Below are positions 24,788 through 32,528 of a stretch of 64,000 bases of DNA, piece after piece. The stretch's first letter is position 1, and each line of letters starts with the position of its first letter. The stretch comes from Allofournierella massiliensis (lineage in GTDB: Bacteria; Bacillota; Clostridia; Oscillospirales; Ruminococcaceae). The position numbers were made by a program, and so were the translations under genes. The stretch spans positions 1 through 64,000 of the forward strand of contig NZ_JAFBIO010000010.1 of assembly GCF_021531255.1 (NCBI RefSeq). Reading direction: 5' to 3'. The notes beneath the pieces were generated by a model. The model was given only the letters and a program-made list of their open reading frames with translations. It was not told where the DNA came from and made no database searches.

Positions 24788-25221
24788 GGGAAAATCTCCT
24801 CGGATAAATTTTCTCTGAGCTGCTGCCGGGCCCGGCTCAGCCGGGTGCCCACGGTGCCCCGGGGCAGCCGCAGGGCCGCGGCGATCTCGGCCAGGGTATA
24901 CCCCTCGTAGTAATACAAAAAGATCACAGCCCGGTACTTGGCATCCAGGGCCATCACCGCCTCAAACAGTTCGCCCTGCCGGGGCTCCTCAAAGGTGAGG
25001 GTGTCGGCATAGGCGGCGAAATCCTCGGTGTGCCGCCAGGGGGAACGCCAGTATTTCTTGCATTCGTTCAGGGTCACCCGCACCAGCCAGTGCTTCAGGT
25101 GATCCTCCCCCGCAAAGGGGTCCCGGCGCTGGTACAGCCGCAGCAGCACGGTCTGGGTCACATCCTCCGCGTCGGCCCGGCTTTTCAGGCAGCCGAAGGC
25201 CAGCCGGAAGATGCTGTCCAT
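24784..25221 (-). CDS. ECF-type RNA polymerase sigma factor, probably 5'-truncated by a frameshift
   Basis: The readable protein (145 residues from ATG 25221) has sigma-70 region 2 (DSIFRLAFGCLKSRADAEDV, then TQTVLLRLYQ) and region 4 (ALDAKYRAVIFLYYYEGYTL, then AEIAAALRLPRGTVGTRLSRARQQL), the layout of an ECF sigma factor. Region 2 begins almost at once, so about 16 residues of its first helix are missing. They are present upstream in the sigma frame (ITQDAFLPLAQAH) but behind a TGA. Removing one base from the GGG at 25261-25263 would join them to an ATG at 25270. It may thus be a damaged gene, an assembly error, or a gene with an unusual start. Its partner downstream is also frameshifted. 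The nearest full-strength ribosome site was not identified. Confidence 0.7.
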   Translation of the reverse strand: MDSIFRLAFGCLKSRADAEDVTQTVLLRLYQRRDPFAGEDHLKHWLVRVTLNECKKYWRSPWRHTEDFAAYADTLTFEEPRQGELFEAVMALDAKYRAVIFLYYYEGYTLAEIAAALRLPRGTVGTRLSRARQQLRENLSEEIFP

Positions 25222-25355
25222 ATGGGCCTGTGCCAGCGGGAGAAAGGCGTCTTGGGTTATGGGCTTTCATCTCTTTGCCGAAAAGCTTTTCAACCAGAAT
25301 ATCCCCGAACCTGCCGGAATTTTTCATTTCGCCCCAAAAAATTTTTTCGGCAGGC

Positions 25356-25393
25356 AAAAAAGCAGGCGGCCCGCCAAAAGGCGAACCGCCTGC
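25356..25393 (-). terminator. Intrinsic terminator of the YfcC-type transporter gene
   Basis: On the minus strand GCAGGCGG...CCGCCTGC forms a hairpin with an inner CGCC/GGCG pairing, followed by six T residues. Confidence 0.85.
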
Positions 25394-25417
25394 CCATGTA
25401 CAGGGGAAAGGCCCGGC

Positions 25418-26815
25418 TCAGAAGGGCCCGTATTGCATAAGGTTGGCGATGATCAGGAACACCGCGCCCATCCCGATCCAGATGAGCATGAGAGGCCAGA
25501 TGAACTTGACCCACTTTTCATAGGGGATGCGGGATACCGCCAGATAGGACATGAGCACCGAGGAGGTGGGGATGATGGAGTTGGAGAACCCGTCGCCGAA
25601 CTGGAAGGCCAGCACGGCGGTCTGGCGGGTGATGTTGGCAATGTCGGCCAGGGGGATCATGATGGGCATGACCACCGCCGCCTGACCGGTGGAGGAGGGG
25701 ATGAAGAAGTTGATGACGATCTGGATCAGGTACATGCCCAGCACCGCCAGGGAGGTGGGCAGGGCGGTGACGATGCCGCCCAGGGCATGGATGATGGTAT
25801 CCATGATCAGGCCGTCTTCCATCACAATAACAATGGCCTTGGCAAAGCCGGTGACCAGAGCGCCGAAGGTGAGGGAGGCGGCGCCGTCCACAAACACCTG
25901 GGCGATCTTGCTGGGGCCCATGCCCCCCACAAAGCCGGCCAGGATGCCCACGGCGATGAATACGCCGGACATCTCGTCGATGTACCAGCCCAGGTTGAAC
26001 ACCCCGTACACCATCACACCGATGCCGCCGAACAGGATGAGGAGGATCAGCTTGTCCCGGCCGGTGGCATGGCCGATCTCGGCCACGTTGAAGTCTCCCT
26101 TTTCGGTCTCACAGGGGCAGTTAGCCACATAGCTGTTTTCGGGCTTGCCCTTGATGCGGCGGGCATAGCGCTCGATGTACCAGACCGTCACCAGGAACAT
26201 GGCCGCAAAGATGATCAGCCGGTATTCCAGGCCGGAGTAGATGGGCAGTTCGGCGATGGTCTGGGCGATGCTGGTGGAGAAGGGGTTGAAGAACCCGGCA
26301 TTAAAGCCCACCGCAGCCCCCAGGGCGATGGTGGCCAGGCCCACCAGGGCATCATAACCCAGGGCGTGGGCAATGGTGATGCCGATGGGCGCAAAGATCA
26401 CGATCTCATCCGACACGCCGAAGGTGGCGCCGCCGATGGCGAAGATCAGGGCAAAGATGGGCACAAAGGCCTTCTGCATATACTTCTTGCCGGAAAGCGA
26501 GGCCACGCTCCGGTTGATGGCCCCGGTGGCGTTCAGGATCTCCATGGCGCCGCCGATGATAAAGACGAAGAAGATCACATCCCCGGCCTGCTGCATGCCC
26601 TGGGTGATGGAGACCAAAAACTGCATCAGGGTGACGGGCTGGTTTCCCACATAGGTAAAGCTGTTGGGGTCCACCAGCTCCCGATCGGCCGCCGCGTCGT
26701 AAACGCGGGCGTACTCGCCGCCGGGTACCACATAGGTGAGCAGGGCCATAAAGATCACAAAGGCCATCACGATGACATAGGTGTGGGGCACCTGCCATCT
26801 CTTTTTCTTTTCCAT
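25418..26815 (-). CDS. YfcC-family membrane transporter (putative amino acid or peptide carrier)
   Basis: A 465-residue protein with about 12 membrane helices, matching the YfcC family (IT superfamily, with ArcD- and AbgT-like carriers). Typical parts: the N-terminal VPHTYVIVMAFVIFMALLTY and VVPGGEY, GGAMEILNATGAINRSV, FGVSDEIVIFAPIGI, GFNAGFFNPFSTSIAQ, and FFIPSSTGQAAVVMPIMIPL. The substrate is not defined by sequence. ATG 26815 is preceded by GGGAGG at good spacing. Its promoter carries a MerR-type operator nearly matching that of the divergent aminotransferase at 28.2 kb, which suggests a role in handling amino acids or peptides together with that gene set. Confidence 0.88.
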   Translation of the reverse strand: MEKKKRWQVPHTYVIVMAFVIFMALLTYVVPGGEYARVYDAAADRELVDPNSFTYVGNQPVTLMQFLVSITQGMQQAGDVIFFVFIIGGAMEILNATGAINRSVASLSGKKYMQKAFVPIFALIFAIGGATFGVSDEIVIFAPIGITIAHALGYDALVGLATIALGAAVGFNAGFFNPFSTSIAQTIAELPIYSGLEYRLIIFAAMFLVTVWYIERYARRIKGKPENSYVANCPCETEKGDFNVAEIGHATGRDKLILLILFGGIGVMVYGVFNLGWYIDEMSGVFIAVGILAGFVGGMGPSKIAQVFVDGAASLTFGALVTGFAKAIVIVMEDGLIMDTIIHALGGIVTALPTSLAVLGMYLIQIVINFFIPSSTGQAAVVMPIMIPLADIANITRQTAVLAFQFGDGFSNSIIPTSSVLMSYLAVSRIPYEKWVKFIWPLMLIWIGMGAVFLIIANLMQYGPF

Positions 26816-26903
26816 TCCGATTTCCTCCCGCAAAGGCTGCCCCGCCGGCCAGGACTGCCGCAAAACCGGCAGGGCATGTATTTTTATCCAATGGTTTTAC
26901 ATA

Positions 26904-26934
26904 AATATACAGTATACCCCTACGGTATACGCAA
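26904..26934 (-). promoter_or_regulatory. MerR-type promoter/operator of the transporter gene (19-bp spacer)
   Basis: On the minus strand TTGCGT (26929-26934) and TATATT (26904-26909) are 19 bp apart, the long spacer used by MerR activators. The spacer holds a perfect dyad, GTATACC and GGTATAC (26912-26918 and 26924-26930). The same arrangement occurs at 28078-28108. Confidence 0.8.
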
Positions 26935-26959
26935 GAGGGAAAAATGGGAAAACGGCAAA

Positions 26960-27781
26960 TTATTTCACCGCCACCGAGATCTTGGTGAGGTACTTCTCCG
27001 GGTCCTTTTGGGCGAGCTCATCCAGGATGCCCTCCTTGTAGGCATAGCCGCAGGCGGTCAGGCCCTTCTGACCGGCGGCCCCCAGAAGCGCCTGGAAGGC
27101 CTCCTCGGCCCGGTGGTAATCCCCCTGCAGGTAGATGACCGCATACAGCCCGGCGGGCTTGCAAAAAAGCTCGGCCCCCTCCTGGCGGCGGGAGAGCTTG
27201 GTGAAGTAATAGGCATACCGGTCAAAGCGGCCCCGGGTCAGATCCTCCGAGCGCATCATGGCCCCAAAGGGGTAGCCGTCATCCAGCCCCCGGCCGTAGC
27301 AGTCGGCCAGGTGGGCGTACAGGGCCCGGCGGGCTACGGCCGGGTCGCTGCTGTCGATGGGGCGGCTCAATACCAGCCATTCCTCCGGTTGGGGCAGAAA
27401 AACCACCTGCCCTGCTCCGGCCTGCCGCCCCTCCTGCAGAAGGCTCTGCTTGGTGCGCAGCATCCGCTGGATCCGTTCCAGTCGGGCCAATTCCTGGCTC
27501 ACCCGCTGCTGCTGGTGGCGCAGCAGGGCCTCCAGGCTGTCGGGAGTGCGCTCGTCCAGGTAATCCTTGATCTCGGCCAGGGACATGCCCAGGTCCCGCA
27601 GGCTGCGGATCACCATGAACACATCGCACTGGCTCTCGTCGTAATAGCGAAAGCCCCGGTCGTCCCGCAGGGCCGGGCAGAACAGCCCAATCTCGTCATA
27701 ATGGAGCAGAGTGCGCTTGTTGGTGCCGCACAGGCGGGCAAAATCGGCGGGGCGGATGCCCGGCGCGCAGGATGATCTCAT
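26960..27781 (-). CDS. MerR-family regulator with GyrI-like effector domain
   Basis: A 273-residue regulator of the BmrR/BltR architecture. The winged helix is at residues 11-75 (IRPADFARLCGTNKRTLLHYDEIGLF, with RGFRYYDESQCDVF), then MSLAEIKDYLDERTPDSLEA, a coiled-coil dimer helix (about 85-120), and a C-terminal effector domain of about 150 residues with EEWLVLSRPI and GLYAVIYLQGDYH, like GyrI/SOUL domains that bind small molecules. No Cys cluster for metal sensing is seen. ATG 27781 follows GGGAGGG. It lies between two promoters with matching 19-bp spacers and is the obvious candidate activator for both. Confidence 0.9.
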   Translation of the reverse strand: MRSSCAPGIRPADFARLCGTNKRTLLHYDEIGLFCPALRDDRGFRYYDESQCDVFMVIRSLRDLGMSLAEIKDYLDERTPDSLEALLRHQQQRVSQELARLERIQRMLRTKQSLLQEGRQAGAGQVVFLPQPEEWLVLSRPIDSSDPAVARRALYAHLADCYGRGLDDGYPFGAMMRSEDLTRGRFDRYAYYFTKLSRRQEGAELFCKPAGLYAVIYLQGDYHRAEEAFQALLGAAGQKGLTACGYAYKEGILDELAQKDPEKYLTKISVAVK

Positions 27782-27832
27782 GGTGGTTCCCTCCCAGAAA
27801 AAACGGCCTGCCCGGGGCGGCCGGTTTCCCTT

Positions 27833-27861
27833 ATTATAGCGGGGCGGGCGGCCCGGCACAA
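27833..27861 (-). promoter_or_regulatory. Sigma-A promoter for the MerR gene
   Basis: On the minus strand TTGTGC (27856-27861) and TATAAT (27833-27838) are 17 bp apart. It lacks the dyad seen in the two flanking promoters, so the regulator may be constitutive. Confidence 0.65.
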
Positions 27862-28077
27862 GAAAAAGCCCCGGCCATGCCGGCAAAATCCGGTTTTTGG
27901 GGTGGGCCGCTGGCTTTGCCTTCATAAGAAGGGCCCGGTTTTTGAGTGGGCAGGCCGCCTTTCCCGCCGGCTCTCTCCCGGAACTCTTTCGCCCTGCCCC
28001 TAATTTGCCGGCGCGTTTTGCCCGCCCTTTTCCGCCCGGGCCCGCTGCCCTGTTTCCCTTCCCCGCCGGCCGGGCCG
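27862..28077. other. Non-coding divergent spacer
   Basis: GC-rich sequence between the MerR promoter and the aminotransferase promoter. No coding sequence or known RNA is recognised; several short GGCCGG-type repeats are probably compositional. Confidence 0.5.
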
Positions 28078-28108
28078 TTGACTATACCCCAAGGGGATAC
28101 TATAGTAT
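28078..28108 (+). promoter_or_regulatory. MerR-type promoter/operator of the aminotransferase gene (19-bp spacer)
   Basis: TTGACT (28078-28083) and TAGTAT (28103-28108) are 19 bp apart. The spacer holds a dyad, CTATACCCC and GGGGATAC with TATAG. Aligned without gaps to the transporter promoter (26934 down to 26904), 21 of 31 positions agree, including both halves of the dyad. An overlapping 17-bp reading with TATAGT is possible. Confidence 0.78.
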
Positions 28109-28185
28109 ATAAAAGAACTGCCGGGCGGCGCTGCCCGCCCTTTTGAAAAAGACAGGAAAAAACAGGAACAGGAGAGAATTGCCCT

Positions 28186-29367
28186 ATGCCTCAGCTCAGC
28201 CACCGGGTTTCCCGGTTTACCGATTCGGTCATCCGCCGGATGACCCGCATCAGCGATGCCCACGGAGCCATCAACCTTTCCCAGGGGTTCCCGGATTTTG
28301 ATCCCCCCAAGCCCCTGATGGACGCCCTGGCCAAGGTGGCCTACCAGGGTCCCCACCAGTACGCGGTGACCTACGGCGCCCCCAACCTCTGCCAGGCCCT
28401 GGCCCGCAAGCACGGACGGGCCATCGGCCGCCAAATTGACCCGGATACCCAGGTGGTGGTGACCTGCGGCGGCACCGAGGCCATGATGAGCGCAGTCATG
28501 ACGGTATGCGATCCGGGCGATAAAGTAGTGGTGTTCAGCCCCTTCTACGAAAATTACGGGGCGGACGCCATCCTTTCCGGGGCCGAGCCCATCTATGTGC
28601 CCCTCAAGCCTCCGGCTTTTGATTTTGACCGGCAGGAACTGGAGGATGCCTTCCGCCAGCACCCCAAGGCCATGATCCTCTGCAACCCCTCCAACCCCAC
28701 CGGCAAGGTGTTCACCCGGGAAGAGCTCACCTTTATCGGTGAGCTGGCCTGCCGGTATGACGTGTTCGTCATCACCGACGAGGTGTACGAGCACATCGTG
28801 TTCGACCCTTACCAGCATATCCCCATGGCGGGGCTGCCGGGCCTGTTTGACCGGGTCATCACCTGCAGCTCTCTTTCCAAGACCTACTCCATCACCGGCT
28901 GGCGGCTGGGCTACCTGATCGGACCCGCCCAGGTAATGGAGGGGGCCAAGAAGGTCCACGATTTCCTCACAGTGGGCGCGCCGGCCCCCCTGCAGGAGGC
29001 CGCCTGTGTGGGGGTGAATTTCGGGGAAGACTATTATAAGGAACTCAAAGCGCTTTACACCCGCAAGCGGGATTTCTTCTGCGACGGGCTGGAAAAGATC
29101 GGCCTGGACTGCAACCGGCCCCAGGGCAGCTATTTTGTGCTGGTGGATATCAGCCGGTTCCTGGCCCTGGAGCAGTTCAAGGGCTGGAGTGACCTTGCCT
29201 TCTGTGAGTGGATGATCGGGCATATCGGGGTGGCGGCGGTGCCCGGTTCCAGCTTCTTCAAGGAGGATGTGAATCACCTGATCCGGCTGCACTTTGCCCG
29301 CAGTGAGGAGACCCTGGCCGAGGCACTGCGCCGGCTGGAAAAACTGGCGGCGCTGCTGAAAGACTGA
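28186..29367 (+). CDS. Class I/II PLP-dependent aminotransferase
   Basis: A 393-residue fold-type I aminotransferase resembling the methionine/kynurenine (YbdL) group. Motifs: INLSQGFPDFDPPKPLMDAL, CGGTEAMMSAVMTV, CNPSNPTGKVF, ITDEVYEHIVF, PLP lysine in CSSLSKTYSITGWRLGY and the carboxylate-binding Arg in IRLHFARS. Substrate specificity cannot be fixed from sequence; aromatic amino acids, methionine or glutamine with 2-oxo acids are usual for the group. ATG 28186 follows ACAGGAGAG. It begins a co-directional set with a lipoprotein peptidase and two M20 peptidases and is preceded by the MerR-type promoter. Confidence 0.9.
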   Translation: MPQLSHRVSRFTDSVIRRMTRISDAHGAINLSQGFPDFDPPKPLMDALAKVAYQGPHQYAVTYGAPNLCQALARKHGRAIGRQIDPDTQVVVTCGGTEAMMSAVMTVCDPGDKVVVFSPFYENYGADAILSGAEPIYVPLKPPAFDFDRQELEDAFRQHPKAMILCNPSNPTGKVFTREELTFIGELACRYDVFVITDEVYEHIVFDPYQHIPMAGLPGLFDRVITCSSLSKTYSITGWRLGYLIGPAQVMEGAKKVHDFLTVGAPAPLQEAACVGVNFGEDYYKELKALYTRKRDFFCDGLEKIGLDCNRPQGSYFVLVDISRFLALEQFKGWSDLAFCEWMIGHIGVAAVPGSSFFKEDVNHLIRLHFARSEETLAEALRRLEKLAALLKD

Positions 29368-29393
29368 AAAGAACCGAAAGGGGGAGCAGGGCG

Positions 29394-31178
29394 ATGAAAA
29401 GGGGGAAGAGAGGGGGACTCTGCCTGCTGCTGGCGGGCAGCCTGGCCCTGGGCGGCTGCCAGAAAGCCGATACCCAAAAGGCCTTTGACGAGTTTATCGG
29501 GCGGGAATTCACCGACAGCATGGCGGCGGATTACGTCTCGGCCCACTCCCTGATGACCGACCCTGCCGCCTTTGGGGTGGAGCCGGCAGAACCGGGCTGG
29601 GGCTCCCGCTTTGATACGGAAAGCCTGGAAGCCGCCTGGCAGGAAACCGAGCGCACTCTGGAAGAATTCGCGAAGTTTCAAAAGGAGAATCTCACCCCGG
29701 CCCAGCAGGAGACCTGGGAGATCTACCAGTGGGAGGGGCAGCTGGCCCAGGCCCTGAACGGGGAGGAGTTTGACCTGTACCCCTGCCTGTTCGGCAGCCT
29801 GAGTGGCCTGCATTACCAGATCCCCACCACCCTGGCGGATTGGGAGATCCGCACCGAGGCGGATATCCCGGACCTGATCGCCCTGATCCGGGATACCCGG
29901 CCTTATCTGGAAAGCGCCCTGGACTATACCCGCCGTCAGCAGGAGGCGGGGCTGCTGATGCTGGATATCCAGCAGGTGAAGAGCTACTGCGACGGGGTGA
30001 TAGAACAGGGGGAGGAGAGCGGCATCCTGCGATCCCTGTTTGAGGGCATCGATGCCCTGGGGCTGGAAAGCGACCGGGCCGAGGGCTATAAGCAGGAGGT
30101 GCGGGAGGCTTTCCGGGAGGATTTCCTGCCCGCTTACCAGGAGCTGAGTCAGGGGCTGGAAGAGCTGACCGAGGGCCAGAACAACCAGGAGGGCCTGGCG
30201 GCCTTCCCCAACGGGCGGGAATATTACCAGCTGCTGCTGCAGAACAGCTGCGGCAGCGATAAATCGGTGGAGCAGATCCGCCAGATGATGGAGCAGAGCC
30301 TGGAAAGGCACCTACAGAACATCCTGCTGTTGGTCCAGGCAAGGCCGGAGCTCTACCAGCTCTGGGTATCGGGCGAAGAGCCGGATACCGGCTATACCGA
30401 TTACCAGAGCATGCTGGCCGACCTGGAAGAAGCCATCCAGGGGGATTTCCCCTCGGTGGGCCAGCTGGACTATGAGATCCGCCCCATCAGCGGGGAGATC
30501 GCCTCGGATACCGGGGTGGCGGCCTATTTCAACATCCCGGCGCTGGATGGCAGCGAACCAAAGCAGCTGCGGGTCAACCCCAATCTGGGGGAGATCGGCT
30601 CGGTGGATACCTTCCTCACGGTGGCCCACGAGGGCTTCCCGGGGCATATGTATCAGGTGGCCTGGGCCTACCAGAACCTGGACAGCCCTTACCGGAAGGT
30701 GCTGGCGGGCAGCCCGGCCTATACCGAGGGGTATGCCACCTATGCCCAGTCCCTGGCGGGGCAGTCCCTGACGGAGCTGGACCAGGATTATCTGACCCTT
30801 TTGTGGGAGGAGCAGATGGCCGGCAGCTGCCTGATCGTGCTGGCGGATATCGGCATCCATTACGAGGGGTGGAGCCAGCAGCAGATGGGGGCGTATTTTG
30901 AAGAGATGGGCTTTGCCCTGGACGCTCTGAGCCTTTCCCTGCAATACCGTCAGCTTCAGGCAAATCCCTGCGCCTTCCAGCCCTACTATGTGGGGTATGA
31001 GGAGATCCGGGCCCTGCGCCGGCAGGCAGAGGAGGAGCTGGGAGAGGATTTTTCCCAGCTGGATTTCCACCAGGCCCTGTTGAAAAGCGGCAGCGCCCCC
31101 TTCTTTGTGGTGGAGCGGAATGTGGAAGAATATATCCAATCGGCAGGCCAGACTGCCGGCCAGCAGCCCGCCGCCTGA
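29394..31178 (+). CDS. DUF885-family zinc-peptidase-like lipoprotein
   Basis: A 594-residue exported lipoprotein. The signal peptide ends in the lipobox LGGC, then comes an all-helical protein of the DUF885 family. The motif TVAHEGFPGHMYQ holds a spaced HE-x4-H zinc site as in M32/DUF885 enzymes, and PAYTEGYATYAQSL supplies a further conserved acidic position, so hydrolase activity outside the membrane is likely. The length fits the family. It begins 26 bp after the aminotransferase with GGGGGAG and is probably in the same transcript, giving an extracellular peptide-cleaving step ahead of the transporter and cytoplasmic M20 enzymes. Confidence 0.85.
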   Translation: MKRGKRGGLCLLLAGSLALGGCQKADTQKAFDEFIGREFTDSMAADYVSAHSLMTDPAAFGVEPAEPGWGSRFDTESLEAAWQETERTLEEFAKFQKENLTPAQQETWEIYQWEGQLAQALNGEEFDLYPCLFGSLSGLHYQIPTTLADWEIRTEADIPDLIALIRDTRPYLESALDYTRRQQEAGLLMLDIQQVKSYCDGVIEQGEESGILRSLFEGIDALGLESDRAEGYKQEVREAFREDFLPAYQELSQGLEELTEGQNNQEGLAAFPNGREYYQLLLQNSCGSDKSVEQIRQMMEQSLERHLQNILLLVQARPELYQLWVSGEEPDTGYTDYQSMLADLEEAIQGDFPSVGQLDYEIRPISGEIASDTGVAAYFNIPALDGSEPKQLRVNPNLGEIGSVDTFLTVAHEGFPGHMYQVAWAYQNLDSPYRKVLAGSPAYTEGYATYAQSLAGQSLTELDQDYLTLLWEEQMAGSCLIVLADIGIHYEGWSQQQMGAYFEEMGFALDALSLSLQYRQLQANPCAFQPYYVGYEEIRALRRQAEEELGEDFSQLDFHQALLKSGSAPFFVVERNVEEYIQSAGQTAGQQPAA

Positions 31179-31208
31179 GGCAGGTTTGGCAGGAGGCGGC
31201 CCGGCAGG

Positions 31209-32481
31209 ATGGAAAAAGAAAGGCAGGGCGGAAGGATGCCAAAGATCCCGGACGAGAGACAGGAACAAAAAGCCTGGCTGATGGAACAGATCCAGTGCCT
31301 TTCCAATCGGTATGAAGAAGATGTGCTGAAATTGCGCCGGGAGATACACCGGGAGCCGGAACTGGCTTTTCGGGAATTCAAAACGGCGGAAAAATCCGGC
31401 AGGCCCTCAGCCCGATGGGCCTTGCCCTGCGTACCGGCATTGCCGGCACCGGGCTGATCGCGGACCTGGAAGGAAAGGCGCCGGGGAAAAACCTGCTCTT
31501 GCGGGCGGATATGGACGCGCTGCCCATGGGGGAGGAAAATGACCTGCCCTTTTGTTCCCGGAACCCGGGGGTTATGCACGCCTGCGGCCACGATGTGCAC
31601 GCGGCCAATCTGGCAGGAGTGGCCAGGATTTTATGGGAGCTGCGGGAATACTGGAACGGAAGCGTGCGCTTTGTCTTCCAGCCGGCAGAAGAGAGCGGCG
31701 GCGGCGGCCGGGAAATGATCCGGGCCGGGATTCTGGAAGATAAAAAATTTGATGCCTCCCTGGCCCTGCATGTGGAGGCCTCGGCCCGGCCCGGCCATTT
31801 TGTGCTGGGCTGGGGGAATATCACCGCCTATTCCGACCGCTTTACCATTACCGTGCGGGAAAAAAGACCCACAGCGCCCGGCCCCACAAAGGGGTAGACG
31901 CCATCGCCATCGCGGCCCAGGTCATCACCGCCCTCAATGGCCTGCTGCTGAAGGAGATCGACCCTCTCAAACAGGCCACCTATTCCATCGGGATGATCCA
32001 GGGCGGCACGGCCCCCAATATCATTGCGGACAAGGTGGAGCTGACCGGGATGATGCGGAACGTGACCGCCGAGACCCGGCAGGTACTGGCGGAACGGCTG
32101 AAAAGTGTTTCGGAGGGGATCGCTTCTGCCCTGGGCGGCAGCGCGGAGTTCACCCTCTTTGAGGGATACCCTTCGGTGTACAACGACCCGGCCCTGACGG
32201 ATTTTGTTGCCAGGGAAATTTCGGCCCAGTCTGCCCGGTGGGTATCCGACCTGGTCCCTGACCTGGCCGGCCAGGAGCTGCTCATCCGGGAGACCCAGCC
32301 CATTCTGGGCGCGGAGGACTATGGGTTTTATACCCAGAAACTGCCCTGCTGTTTTTACCGGGTATCCACCGGTAACCAGGCGCCCACCCACAGCACCCGG
32401 TTTATGGTGGAAGAACCCTATATCAAGCTGTGCACCCGCTCGCTGGCCTCGCTGGCGGTGAGCTATCTGCTCGGGCCCTGA
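31209..32481 (+). pseudogene. M20-family amidohydrolase/peptidase with two frameshifts
   Basis: Three consecutive frames together give one M20 metallopeptidase of about 420 residues. Frame 1 ends its sensible part at LAFREFKTAEK; one A missing from the AAAAA run at 31390-31394 leads into frame 2 (IRQALSPMGLALRTGIAG, metal-binding ADMDALPM and MHACGHDVHAAN, FQPAEESGGGG, ALHVEA). Frame 2 ends at a TAG near 31896; one G missing from the GGG at 31857-31859 leads into frame 3 (GKKTHSARPHKGVDAIAIAA, and MIQGGTAPNIIADKVELTGM to the end). All zinc-site motifs survive, so the damage is recent or an assembly artefact. The start at 31209 is uncertain. An intact relative follows directly. Confidence 0.88.
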
Positions 32482-32528
32482 GCCGACGGAAAAAGGGCGC
32501 TGCCTGAAAAGAGAAAAGGAGGCCGAAT

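Noticed and set aside
25211-27775. Open frame of 854 codons on the plus strand opposite the YfcC and MerR genes
   Set aside because: Antisense shadow with His/Gly/Asp-rich repeats typical of reverse-read hydrophobic genes; no homology seen.
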